Translations under genes and position numbers: made by a program | Source: Pedobacter sp. N36a | Lineage (GTDB): Bacteria > Bacteroidota > Bacteroidia > Sphingobacteriales > Sphingobacteriaceae | Length of the DNA stretch: 64,000 bases | Assembly: GCF_014472395.1 (NCBI RefSeq) | Contig: NZ_JACSZW010000005.1 | Span: 1 to 64,000, forward strand | Direction of reading: 5' to 3' | The notes under the pieces: model-generated | Databases searched by the model: none | What the model saw: the letters and a program-made list of their open reading frames with translations, nothing else | Told to the model about the DNA's origin: nothing | Shown: positions 8,875 to 18,100 of the stretch, piece after piece | Numbering within the stretch: position 1 is the first letter of the stretch | Layout of the letters: each line of letters begins with the position of its first letter

Positions 8875-9777
8875 CTACAGCTCCATTTCTGAATATTGTA
8901 CTTTCCAGCCATTTATAACAATTTCAATGTCAGGCGTTATGGAGCCATTTATTTCGATGTTAATTTCAGGTTCACATTGAAAATCAACATGGTTAAATCT
9001 GGCCAACAGGCTTGTGATGTCAACATTAAAAATATCCACACCTTCCAATAAGTCGCGAATTATTAACCTGGAGTCCTGATTTTTGCCCGGCCACAGCATA
9101 CCCGTATTTGCATGATAGACATTGTGTTTAAGCGCATCCGCGTGAAGGTTTGCCATCGTAAAATGGTCCTGTGCAAAACGGAATGTGAAATCATTCTTTA
9201 AGCTATAAAGCGTAGCATTAAAGCTTATTCTTGCCTGGTAACTGCGATTAGCAGGTCTACCATTTAAAACTAAATTAATCGGTTTGCTGATTAACTTCAT
9301 AGCAACTGAATACGGCTTGCTTTGCGATAGATTAACCTGTTGCGCTACCCCAATAAAAAATGGGCTGTTTTCTGTTTCTTTTTCACCATCTTTCCCAATA
9401 TATGAGGGTATATAAAATTCGCTAATATGGGTCTGTCCATTTACAAGTCTCTGGCTCGCAAAAAGCTGCTCTGTTAATCCAGAGACTGCTACGAGGGTAT
9501 AATCCCCACTTTTCAGATTTAACACAATATGCTCGTCCGAGCCAAAAGAAATTCCGGCGTTAGAAAAACGGCCTGACAAAATCCCTTTCTGATTGAAGGC
9601 GAAAACATTAAGATAACCAGTCTTGCGGTAAATCGGCTGATTGCTACAGCTATCCGCCTGCGTAAAATGCAGGGCTACCTTAAGTTCGCAATCCTCCAGC
9701 TTCTCTTTTATGCATGCTTGGGTTAAAACCATAAGAGCCAGTATCATTGCAAATGCACATGTCCTTCTCATAATCAA
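8875..9777 (-). CDS. FimB/Mfa2 family fimbrial anchor subunit, lipoprotein
   Basis: This 300-residue protein has a signal ending LTQAC followed by IKEKLEDCELKVALHF, the typical start of FimB/Mfa2 proteins. The body has YLNVFAFNQKGILSGRF, GDYTLVAVSGL and paired beta-sandwich strands. Family members anchor the pilus in the outer membrane and limit its length. It lies between the major subunit upstream and the fimbrillin-BACON genes downstream. A hairpin separates it from the major subunit, so it may be expressed at a lower level. Confidence 0.8.
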   Translation of the reverse strand: MIMRRTCAFAMILALMVLTQACIKEKLEDCELKVALHFTQADSCSNQPIYRKTGYLNVFAFNQKGILSGRFSNAGISFGSDEHIVLNLKSGDYTLVAVSGLTEQLFASQRLVNGQTHISEFYIPSYIGKDGEKETENSPFFIGVAQQVNLSQSKPYSVAMKLISKPINLVLNGRPANRSYQARISFNATLYSLKNDFTFRFAQDHFTMANLHADALKHNVYHANTGMLWPGKNQDSRLIIRDLLEGVDIFNVDITSLLARFNHVDFQCEPEINIEINGSITPDIEIVINGWKVQYSEMEL

Positions 9778-9832
9778 AATGGTATATGTAATTTTTAAAT
9801 GTGAGGCTAATTAATTCTGCTTATTTTAGGAA

Positions 9833-9869
9833 AGGGAGCCGATTTCTAGAATCCAGAAATCGGCTCCCT
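9833..9869 (-). terminator. 15-bp hairpin between major fimbrillin and downstream pilus genes
   Basis: Two perfect 15-bp arms (9833-9847 and 9855-9869) enclose a 7-base loop. On the minus strand the hairpin is followed by CTTTCCT, which is only a weak U-tract. It may act as a partial terminator or as a 3' stabiliser of the major subunit mRNA, leaving less transcript for the anchor and tip genes. Confidence 0.6.
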
Positions 9870-9895
9870 CACCTTTAAATAGATTGCCAAGTATT

Positions 9896-11224
9896 TTAAA
9901 TTTCGTAATCAGCAACATGCATAGTCCAAGGCACAATCGTTATTGTCGCTTCTATATTCACTTTTTTAGACGGTGTGATTGGATCTGTTGGCAATATTGG
10001 ATCTGGTGAGATTAAAGGGCTTCCAGGATTGCCAGGTGTACCGGTATCGCCATTGATCTGGTTTTCACCAGGTGTTCCCAAGCCATTAATTTTAGTCACA
10101 GTAGCATTGTAGTATACATTTCTAAGCAAATCATATTTGCCTTCACCCATTACGCTTCCTTCTGGATTTAAATATAAACGATAGTAGCAATATCCGTTAC
10201 TGTAAGTAATTGGCGCTGCACCGCCATTTTCATCAGCATGCTGCTGCGCTTCCTGTAAGGATCCAAAATAATAAACCCCATAATTGGTAAATACGGCATA
10301 AAATGTTCCATTGGCTTCAATGGGCTTAGTACCAGTCAACACAGATGGGGTAAACTTGCCTCTCACACTAAGGTAAGTTACCTGATTGTATTGGTGTTCT
10401 TTAGACGTATTTTCAGGAGCATACATCACATTTTGACTTCCAACAGTAGCTGAAGCTACATTTAGCGGTATAAAAGTTGAAATATCAACCAGCCTTAAAT
10501 CAGAACCCGTGTGGTCTGCTGCAATCCAGTTCGCATCTTTAAAGTTGACGAGCGGAGCGACAATTTGCTTCGTATTTGCCTGTCCAATGGTATAATTTAG
10601 TTCAGATAAATTACCGCCTGATATATTAGAAAGCATTAGCGACTGCCCAGACTTGACACTTGTTTTTGCAACTAATCGGCTAACGGGTACCGTTATTTTA
10701 TTAGCGGCCTGATCCTCTGAAACTGAAATCCGGTTAATGCTTTCATTAAACATGGCAACAGAACCGTCGCCATTTACCAGTGTAGCCATATCGACATTCA
10801 GAGCGGTATTCATGTTGGCGTAGTTTGACTTTAGTTTGTTTACAATCTCCTGCGCAAGATTGACGCCGACAAAAACTTGTTTAGCTCCAGTTTTCACTTC
10901 AATAGATTGCGCTTTGATCGTTTTTCCATCAGCTTCATAAATATCATTACCATCAATATGTGTGTATGAAGTAAGCGTAAACGGCGCTCCATCATCATAC
11001 ACAAATACGTCCAGGGTATTAATTTTCATCTCTGCATCCGTAGCATTCGCATCCCCTGCTGCATAAGTAAATACAGATTTGGGTGCTGACACCATTAACT
11101 GAAGTCTGGCGTCTTTTCCGTTAGTTTCCTTAAAGTTAACTTCACTTTTTTGATCTTTTTTACAAGCCGCCAGTGTTAAGGCAGCTAAAGCCGTAAAGGC
11201 ACAATTTTTAAGAATCCTTTTCAT
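9896..11224 (-). CDS. Mfa1-like major fimbrial subunit, lipoprotein precursor
   Basis: This 442-residue protein has a lipobox (TLAAC) after a typical signal. KINTLDVFVYD, the insertion with FYAVFTNYGVYYFGSLQEAQ, and the end VNIEATITIVPWTMHVADYEI match Mfa1-type major subunits, where the last strand (VxPWxxxxxxYEI) is the polymerising or donor segment. A low-complexity Gly/Pro/Asn stretch lies at about 385-410. It is the third gene of the run, 96 bp after the DUF3575 gene. Family subunits travel as lipoproteins to the outer membrane and polymerise after proteolytic removal of the N-terminal strand. Confidence 0.85.
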   Translation of the reverse strand: MKRILKNCAFTALAALTLAACKKDQKSEVNFKETNGKDARLQLMVSAPKSVFTYAAGDANATDAEMKINTLDVFVYDDGAPFTLTSYTHIDGNDIYEADGKTIKAQSIEVKTGAKQVFVGVNLAQEIVNKLKSNYANMNTALNVDMATLVNGDGSVAMFNESINRISVSEDQAANKITVPVSRLVAKTSVKSGQSLMLSNISGGNLSELNYTIGQANTKQIVAPLVNFKDANWIAADHTGSDLRLVDISTFIPLNVASATVGSQNVMYAPENTSKEHQYNQVTYLSVRGKFTPSVLTGTKPIEANGTFYAVFTNYGVYYFGSLQEAQQHADENGGAAPITYSNGYCYYRLYLNPEGSVMGEGKYDLLRNVYYNATVTKINGLGTPGENQINGDTGTPGNPGSPLISPDPILPTDPITPSKKVNIEATITIVPWTMHVADYEI

Positions 11225-11320
11225 TTTCTCGTTTTTTTTTACTGTTTTTAAAATTTATATAGAAAGACCCTTATGACTATATTCAGCGTCATTTCAATCT
11301 ATTTCCATTAACTTTTCTGA

Positions 11321-11926
11321 TTACTTAATCCTGTATACTAATGAGATGGCAAATTTTGTGGGAACAAATAAAATCTTGGTTTCTTCTCCTTTCTTGGAAC
11401 CGCAGTGCTGGCAATCATATATATCATGATTCACAACCGCATAACCCAGCCCCAAAACAGATTCGATCCCAATTTTATCGTTGATCATGTATTTATATCC
11501 TCCAGATGCACCCATTCCAAACAGATTGCCCTGATACCGGTTTTCTTTGATTCTTTTGTTAATATTCGATATACCGCCTGCGTTATAGTAAGCGTAGTGT
11601 GCATGTAGCCCGATAAAGAATTTGCTAAAAGCTGCTCCCTTCCAAAGCCTTAATTCAGGCTGTATGGCAATATGTTTTAATTTGGCATCATGACCATAGC
11701 TAAATGGATTATAGGATACCGGTACATGTAATGTAAGTGGGTAAACTGATTCAACAGGATTCAAATTTAGCTCACCTGCTAGATTAAGGTTCCACAAAGT
11801 AATGCCTGCAAGATTTGTCTTGATTACCACATGATGCGCTTTGGACAAAGCCTTCTCCTGCGCCATTGAGCAGCTACCACAAATGAATAGTATTAATAAA
11901 ACTGTATATAATCGCTTTTTTTTCAT
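11321..11926 (-). CDS. DUF3575 outer-membrane protein
   Basis: A signal peptide ends near SMAQE. The 201-residue mature protein has the DUF3575 pattern: VVIKTNLAGITLWNLNLAGEL, VSYNPFSY, QPELRLWK, FFIGLHAHYAYYN and an eight-strand barrel-like alternation ending in LVYRIK. DUF3575 proteins regularly precede Mfa/FimA-type genes in Bacteroidota. The gene lies 15 bp after the 77-residue ORF and 96 bp before the major subunit. A CQHCGSKKGEE loop near residue 172 carries an extra Cys pair. Confidence 0.8.
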   Translation of the reverse strand: MKKKRLYTVLLILFICGSCSMAQEKALSKAHHVVIKTNLAGITLWNLNLAGELNLNPVESVYPLTLHVPVSYNPFSYGHDAKLKHIAIQPELRLWKGAAFSKFFIGLHAHYAYYNAGGISNINKRIKENRYQGNLFGMGASGGYKYMINDKIGIESVLGLGYAVVNHDIYDCQHCGSKKGEETKILFVPTKFAISLVYRIK

Positions 11927-11941
11927 TGCATTTTTATTTGT

Positions 11942-12175
11942 TCAGTCCCAGATAATCCAAGATGAGTTGTTGATCGACCTCTGGGCGACTTGATACAGAT
12001 AGCGATGTACTTTCATACATACGACTTCTATCTTTTGATTTTTTTCATTCTTACAAAGAATGAAAAATCCTGCACTATCGATCTTTACTTGCTCAGACAC
12101 CATATCGGCATGAATGATATCAGTAGAAAATAATACAGGTCTTTCGTTGATGATGATATATTTGTTCATTTTCAT
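11942..12175 (-). CDS. small protein of unknown function leading the pilus operon
   Basis: This 77-residue protein has no signal peptide or membrane segment. It begins MKMNKYIIINERPVLFSTDI, contains a VCMKVHRYLYQVAQ stretch, and ends NNSSWIIWD. I do not recognise the family. It has its own upstream intergenic region and lies 15 bp from the DUF3575 gene, so it is the likely first gene of the operon. A cytosolic regulatory role is possible but nothing in the sequence proves it. Confidence 0.5.
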   Translation of the reverse strand: MKMNKYIIINERPVLFSTDIIHADMVSEQVKIDSAGFFILCKNEKNQKIEVVCMKVHRYLYQVAQRSINNSSWIIWD

Positions 12176-12202
12176 AACTTCTCTCTAAAATATTTCACGC
12201 AG

Positions 12203-12210
12203 CAAAATTA
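12203..12210 (-). promoter_or_regulatory. candidate -7 box of the pilus operon promoter
   Basis: On the minus strand TAATTTTG matches the Bacteroidota -7 consensus TAnnTTTG exactly, 27 bases before the first ATG. No clear TTTG is seen at the -33 position, so activation by a regulator would be expected. The remaining bases up to 12513 show no gene. Confidence 0.35.
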
Positions 12211-12513
12211 CGGCTAACGAGTTCCCAGGCAGGCCACGTTAGGCCATTAAACTATCAGATTAAGACAAAATAGTTTTGTGAGGCCCTCTATATTAGCAGT
12301 TTTACCAAAATATCCTTCCAGAGCCACGCGGGTGTTTGCTAAAGGGTTTTGTTTACTCAGCATCTAACCTGTTATTAAAAATGGTCCTACCATAAATAAC
12401 TTCAGCGGGAGACCAGCGAACAACAAGGAAAGGATTGGTTTAGAAATTTTTAAAAACCAAATACATAAAATTCAGACAAATAATACTGAAGTTTGCACCA
12501 TCAAAATTTCAGT

Positions 12514-12715
12514 ATGGGGATTCTGGTAATAGAAGATGAACGAAGGGTAACTGAGCTGATCCAAAAAGGATTGACCGAACTTGGTTTTCAGGTTACCCTG
12601 GCACATGATGGAGAGATGGGAAAAAAAACTGGCCTTATTAAAATCATTTGATTTGATCCTGATGGATTTAATCCTGCCAAAAATAAACTGGATTAACGCC
12701 AGATTTATACTGGAT
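12514..12715 (+). pseudogene. frameshifted response-regulator receiver remnant
   Basis: From ATG 12514 the frame reads MGILVIEDERRVTELIQKGL, then GFQVTLAHDGE, the start of an OmpR-type receiver with its acidic pair. After a run of eight A at about 12622-12629 the frame is lost. The neighbouring frame continues LALLKSFDLILMDLILPKI, containing the phospho-acceptor Asp. The gene then ends without a DNA-binding domain. This is a clear relic, with slippage in the A-run as the likely first hit. Confidence 0.65.
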
Positions 12716-12766
12716 ATGGGACAGTATTCACCTAACAGTCCCTGGGCATGATTTGATGGCAAGGGA

Positions 12767-13162
12767 ATGGATCAAACAGGTAAGTACAGGTCTGAAATTC
12801 AAAAAAAACTTAGGCTACGCAAACAACTAAGCGTAGAAAACATCACTATCTGTACAATAAAGGATCCAGATCAACTGAATTTGCCTCTAGGTTATTGCAA
12901 AGTGGCCAGGGCTTACACGAAGATCAACATAGCAACAAATATGTCGGAACGTTCTTTGGAAAGAATCATAAAACAATACGTGGGTCTTTCACCTAAACTT
13001 TTCTCAGGAATTATCCGCTTTCAAGATACTTGTCGGTTTTTTACAATTCTGCAAAATTTGCTTCACATAATTTTGCAGATATATCAAAGGTTAACGCTTA
13101 CTATTTCCCAAAGGAGTGCCGGCCCCCGTGGGGAAATATTCGCACGTAACCATCGTTCCTAG
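12767..13162 (+). pseudogene. degenerate AraC-type DNA-binding remnant
   Basis: Residues around INIATNMSERSLERIIKQYVGLSPKLFSGIIRFQ match the first helix-turn-helix of AraC proteins of the kind with an N-terminal DUF6597-like domain. The sequence then runs out of frame, and a shifted frame nearby (FADISKV) resembles the second helix. No start region is preserved. Another short open stretch without a start (13309-13450, DGQFKNWIDDSVF) follows and I do not recognise it. Confidence 0.5.
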
Positions 13163-13470
13163 AAATTCGGTTTTATTTATCTTCTCTGGTTAAATTGGCT
13201 TAGATGCTTAAATTACAGCATTAGGTCTTCCAGAACTTAAAATCGAGATCGAAATTTGGGTGTCGAAACAGTAAAAGTAGATTGCTTGCGAGATTAGAGA
13301 AAGCTTCACGGAAAGGTAGAGCTTTTTAGGCATTCAACTATTGATGGTCAGTTTAAAAACTGGATAGATGATTCCGTCTTTACCTTTAATGATCCAACTG
13401 GAAATATGAGTACCAAAAAGATTTTGATAAACGAGAAACCATCGGTATAAAGGAGTTTGCCTATTCGAGC

Positions 13471-13821
13471 TTGACCACGTTAAAAAGTGTAAGTACCAAA
13501 AAGGAAACCAGCATTTTTAAGGGATTCCAGCTTGCCATCCTACTTGCACTCTTCCTCGCAATCATCTTGCAATTGAGAAAAAACTACAGAAAGCCTCTTA
13601 CTAATCCTCATGACATTATTCCTGATCATTATCCGGCTTCTTTTGCCCAGATCTTTAGGTCGATTTTGAGGTACTTCATTAGCACTTCTGTTTTTTTTGT
13701 ATTTTTGTTTTGGCTTAAACCTCGAAAGCAAACGGATATCTTATGGTACTGCTTGCTATTGAGTTTATTGTTTTTATTTTGGCAAGAGGCAATGGTTTTA
13801 GGCAGGCTGTTAGAAAAATAG
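13471..13821 (+). CDS. small three-helix membrane protein, possibly a 3' gene fragment
   Basis: The 116-residue frame opens with a TTG codon but is open for 24 codons further upstream without an ATG, which suggests a truncated larger gene. Three hydrophobic segments are visible (ILLALFLAIILQL, TSVFFVFLFWL, WYCLLLSLLFLFW). It ends 10 bp before the Crp-like gene. I do not recognise the family. It lies at the edge of the decayed region, so it may be dead. Confidence 0.35.
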   Translation: MTTLKSVSTKKETSIFKGFQLAILLALFLAIILQLRKNYRKPLTNPHDIIPDHYPASFAQIFRSILRYFISTSVFFVFLFWLKPRKQTDILWYCLLLSLLFLFWQEAMVLGRLLEK

Positions 13822-13831
13822 AAGGCATTTG

Positions 13832-14395
13832 ATGCAGGAAAAACTTAGAGAACATATAGAAAAAGTAGTGCCACTCAGTGATGAAGAATTTGCCTTTATA
13901 TCGACTCATTTTATGGTCAAGAAGTTTAAGAAACATCAGTTTATTATCCAGAAGGGCGATCAGGTGAAATATTCTTATTTTGTAGTATCGGGGCTTTTAA
14001 AATTAGTTCATACAGATGATTCGGGAAAAGAACACATCATTTCCTTTGCAATGGAAGATTGGTGGGAAAGTGATTATTATGCCTTTTACACGCAGACTGA
14101 AGCAACTCTATCGTTGGAATGTCTGGAAGACACTGAGGTGCTTGGCCTTAGCTTCGAAAATTATCGGAAGCTATGTGATGGTCTTCAAAAGATGGAACGT
14201 TTCTTCCTCGAGAAATCGAGTTTTGGTTTTCTTGGAGCGCAGCGACGCATATTGTCGCTGATTACCTCTAATGCAAAAGAACGGTATGAGCAATTGCTTA
14301 AACGATATCCTTCTTTATTTCAGCGCGTCCCAAAATCACTGATTGCTGCCTATCTGGGCGTGTCCAGAGAAACCCTGAGCAGATTTTCCCGTTAG
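13832..14395 (+). CDS. Crp/Fnr family transcriptional regulator
   Basis: The ATG at 13832 is preceded by GAAGG seven bases upstream, so I prefer it to the TTG three bases earlier. The 187-residue protein has a cyclic-nucleotide-binding-like beta roll (FIIQKGDQVKYSYFVVSGLLKL) and a C-terminal winged helix. The recognition helix reads VSRETLSRFSR, so Arg-Glu-x-x-x-Arg occupy the places used by E. coli CRP (R180, E181, R185). Most short Bacteroidota relatives have PETLSRIRK there. Phosphate-cassette residues for cAMP are not obvious. A CRP-like palindrome lies 13 bp downstream. Confidence 0.9.
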   Translation: MQEKLREHIEKVVPLSDEEFAFISTHFMVKKFKKHQFIIQKGDQVKYSYFVVSGLLKLVHTDDSGKEHIISFAMEDWWESDYYAFYTQTEATLSLECLEDTEVLGLSFENYRKLCDGLQKMERFFLEKSSFGFLGAQRRILSLITSNAKERYEQLLKRYPSLFQRVPKSLIAAYLGVSRETLSRFSR

Positions 14396-14407
14396 GACAA
14401 AGGCCCC

Positions 14408-14427
14408 GGTGTGACAAACCTCACACC
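14408..14427. promoter_or_regulatory. CRP-type palindrome, candidate operator
   Basis: GGTGTGA-CAAACC-TCACACC has perfect 7-bp arms, and its core TGTGA-N6-TCACA (14410-14425) equals the classical CRP consensus. It lies between the Crp-like gene and the RidA gene, centred about 60 bp before a candidate -7 box. There is no U-tract, so a terminator is less likely. Confidence 0.55.
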
Positions 14428-14470
14428 ATAATCGTGAGTAATGTCATCTTCAAAATCCCTGCATTCCATG

Positions 14471-14478
14471 CAACTTTG
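14471..14478 (+). promoter_or_regulatory. candidate -7 box upstream of the RidA gene
   Basis: CAACTTTG matches TAnnTTTG except for the first base, 58 bp before the RidA start. No -33 TTTG is seen at the expected distance, consistent with activator dependence on the palindrome upstream. Confidence 0.3.
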
Positions 14479-14535
14479 GATCATTAATTAATCAAGCCAT
14501 GGACACTCCATGGCTACAGAAAAAACCCAAAAAGA

Positions 14536-14925
14536 ATGGAAAAGCAAATCACTAATCCCTGGAAATGGCAAGATCAACTCAGTTTTGTGCAAGCGGTAGA
14601 AGTCACACAAATACAAGGTACACTCTACGTTTCAGGACAAACAGCTATTAGCCCTGATGGACAACCAAGTACTGCCGACATGAAAACACAATTGACTGGA
14701 GCCATACAAAATATGGAACAAGTCATTCGCGAGGCTGGTTACGACTGCAAAAATATTGTGCGCTTAACTATCTACACCACCTCCACAGCAGATTTTTGGC
14801 CCCAGTTCCCTATCCTTCAGGAGTGGATCGCCAAAAACAGCATCAAACTGGCGATGACTTTGTTAGAGGTAAAAGGTCTTTTTGAAACGCTAACAGTGGA
14901 GCTGGAAGCTACAGTGGTAAGATAA
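14536..14925 (+). CDS. RidA/YjgF/UK114 family protein
   Basis: This 129-residue protein covers the full family length. Typical signatures are LYVSGQTAISPDGQP, MKTQLTGAIQNMEQVIREAGYDCKNIVRLTIY and the end LLEVKGLFETLTVELEATVV. Family members hydrolyse reactive enamine/imine intermediates or act in degradation of aromatic or amino compounds. The usual Arg of canonical RidA (near 105) is not evident in this branch, so substrate is open. It stands alone between the Crp-like gene and a strong terminator. Confidence 0.9.
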   Translation: MEKQITNPWKWQDQLSFVQAVEVTQIQGTLYVSGQTAISPDGQPSTADMKTQLTGAIQNMEQVIREAGYDCKNIVRLTIYTTSTADFWPQFPILQEWIAKNSIKLAMTLLEVKGLFETLTVELEATVVR

Positions 14926-14987
14926 CCCTTCCTAAATTGCAAGGAATGGGTGAAGGATCAATAGGGTCCTAAACACAAAAAAGAAAG

Positions 14988-15033
14988 GGGGAAAGTTTTA
15001 ACACAAGGTTGCCTTTGTGTTAAAACTTTCCCC
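14988..15033 (+). terminator. 19-bp perfect hairpin after the RidA gene
   Basis: Arms at 14988-15006 and 15015-15033 are perfect complements with an 8-base loop. The stem is GC-rich at its base and A/T-rich near the loop. It lies 62 bp after the RidA stop. The strong stem lacks a long T-run on either side, so it may also serve the convergent kinase gene. Confidence 0.7.
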
Positions 15034-15143
15034 TTTCCGGATTATATATTCCAACTATAATGGAATTAACTCGGCTCCGCTCTACAAGTAAGACACCAAT
15101 ATTGCAAACGAAAGGCTTGAAGATAAAACCAAAATTCGCTGTT

Positions 15144-18100
15144 TTACATTTTAAAAAAAATCTTAAAAGCACAGCCTTTACCTATTGCGCACTCCACTTC
15201 GATTTTGCCGCCAGAAGCATTGACGATCTTACGGATAAGGTACAATCCGATACCGGTACCATGTGTTACCATGCTTAATCGCTTATATTTTTTGAAGATA
15301 TGATCAACCTCGTCCTTGTTGATGCCAATGCCATTATCAGTTATCGTCAACAGGATAAATTGGCCTATTCTTTCAGTTTTGATACTAATCTCTGGCAAAC
15401 GATCAGGATGGCTGAACTTGATCGCATTTGTGAGAAGGTTCAGCATCACGCTTCTCAAGTTCTTTTTAGCAAACCGTACCCTATTTTCACGAAAATCGGT
15501 ATGAATAATGGCTTTAGAAACCTTAATATGTTCCGACATGACCTCCTTTATCTCGTCAAATAAATCCGGAAAGCTTTCCTCAGCCCCCTCATCATCTTCT
15601 GATTCCAAGTGACCAATCCTGGCCAGATCGCTAAGTATGGATTTAAAATTGGTAACCGCTTTATACATCATCTCTGATAATTCCATGACCTCGGAGTCTT
15701 GGGTATCGAGCTTTTCATTAAGTATCTCCAGCAACATTTCAATGTTCAATATTGGCGCATTGAGGTCGTGGGAAGCACCAAAAACAAAGTTGTTAAGGTC
15801 AGCATTAATTCTCAGTAAACTTTGATTACTTTCATCAAGGCTGTGGTTACTGATGTCCAGATTTTTATTGCTAATGTCCAGCTCCCGCAATAATTTCTTC
15901 AGTTCGCTGATGTCATAAAAACTGATAACAGCTCCATCGGCTTTTTTGCTGTTCTTCTTCAGGTAAGGCATGGTCATCACCTGATAGACCTTTCCATTCG
16001 GTGCTTCTGCTTCCCGCGTAATGTGTTCCTCATTCTGGATGACCCTTTTGATATCATCGATCAAAGTTTCAAATTTGATATTGGTTGTTATATTGCTAAG
16101 TGGCCGACCAATATCACTTTCTCGAATGTTAATGTGCTCCACTGCTCCCGGCGAATATCTTTTCAGCAACAAGTCCCTGTCAACAAATAACTGACCATTT
16201 ATATTACTCCTGAAGTAATTATTCAGGTCGTCATTCAGGTCCGTCAATTCATCAATGGTCAGTTCATGGTTCCTGTTGACCGTTTGCAGTTCCTCGTTTA
16301 CCGATTGAAGTTCTTCATTGGTACTTTGCATTTCTTCATTAGCAGATTGCATTTCCTCGTTGGCAGACTGCAGTTCTTCATTAAAAGACTGCATATTTTC
16401 ATTGGAAGAGCCAATAAGCTCATGCGCTACAGTTACGGTATGTCTAAGCTGTGCCACCTCCTGTTCCAGGCTGATGATATGCTCACGCATCACTTCGTTG
16501 ATATCTTCAATGTGGATTACATTCCCCTCTTTGGTACCCGCATGACTTTCTGTAAACAAGACCAAAAGCAGTCTTTCTTCCGATCCGACAATATAAAAAG
16601 GGCTGATGACAATATCGATCAGTTTGTTTTCATCCTTGCCGGTACCGCTTATACTAAGCCCATTGAGCACAAACCTTTCATTCAACTTTAGCGATTTCCA
16701 GGCAGTAGCCTTAAAGAGTGTGCAAATATGATCCGGTAAAAGATCAATTAGATTATAGTTAAAATTAATGTTTTTCAAATAAGATTCGGTATCCCCAAAT
16801 GACTGAACAACATGCAGGTTTTCATCCGTACAAACACCGTTAAAAGCTCTTTCCCTTAACAAGGCTGAATTGACCTGGTAGGCAAGTTCACTTTTTGATA
16901 CCTGCGTGACTTGCTTTTTGGTTGCTTCTGTTTTCTCCTGGAATTCCCCGATCCTATGGGATGAAAAGGTATCAGAACTGATCGAACGACCTGTTTTATA
17001 ACTTTTTAGGATGTTCCATTTGCTGTTGACCTCGTTGAAGCCATCCATAATAACAGAACCGCTCTCGCTCGGTCCCAAAAAGAGATAACCACCCTCTTTT
17101 AATCCAAAATGCAGCAGGGCAAATACCTTTTGCTGTAAAGTCACATTCAGATATATCAACAGGTTTCGGCAGCTGATCAGATCCATATTACAATATGGCG
17201 CATTATTGGTCAGGTTATGCTGAGCAAAGATAAGCATCTTTCGAACTTCGTGTTTGATTTTATAACTTGTACCTTCTTTGGTGAAAAATTGCTGAAGTCT
17301 ATCCTTGGATACGCTTTTAACAATACTTTCGGGATAAATGCCTTTTGAAGCGATATCCAGCGCCGCTTTACTGATGTCCGAAGCAAAGATTTTGACCTCT
17401 ATATTTTTGGGATATTTATTTAAATATTCTTTGATCAATATCGCTATAGAATAAGCCTCCTCTCCGGTAGCACAGCCAGCTACCCATATTTTCAATACTT
17501 CGGTATTGTTATTTTTGATGATGGCCGGGATAACGGTTTCTTCAATGATTTGAAATGCCTCCTGGTCACGAAAAAAGGAGGTTACGCTGATCAGGAACTC
17601 ATTGGCGAGTAAAGTGATCTCTGAGGTATTGCCTTTTAGTAATTTGTAATACTGACCAATCTCGTTCAGATGATGATGCTCCATCCGTCTTTTAATCCGC
17701 CTGATAATTGTCGGCCGCTTATAATCACTAAAATCCAATGGTAGGCTGTCCTTGATTAGCGTTAATATTTTTCCGATCACTTCCCCATCGTTAGGCGCCG
17801 AAATTTCGCCAGTTAACTGATCCAGAAAGCCATCCATAACATATTCATCAATGAGCTGCGGCATGGCTTTGGGTGAAATGATCCTATCCGCACAACCGGT
17901 CGAAATGGCCGCCACCGGCATACCACTAAAGCTTGCAGTAATTGGATCCTGAACTAGTGTCATCCCACCGGCATTTTTAATGGCTTCTATTCCTTTTGAA
18001 CCATCATCTCCTGTGCCGGATAAAATGACACCAATGGCTTTGTTTCCGCGTTCTTTCGCCAGAGAACTGAAAAAGTAATCAATTGTCATGTGCGGGCGTG

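Noticed and set aside
12472..12762. 96-residue minus-strand frame
   Set aside because: It is antisense to the receiver-domain relic, whose plus-strand motifs are convincing.
16266..16691. 141-residue plus-strand frame with repeated FFI/LHFL units
   Set aside because: It is antisense to the repetitive NEELQS coiled coil of the kinase fusion.
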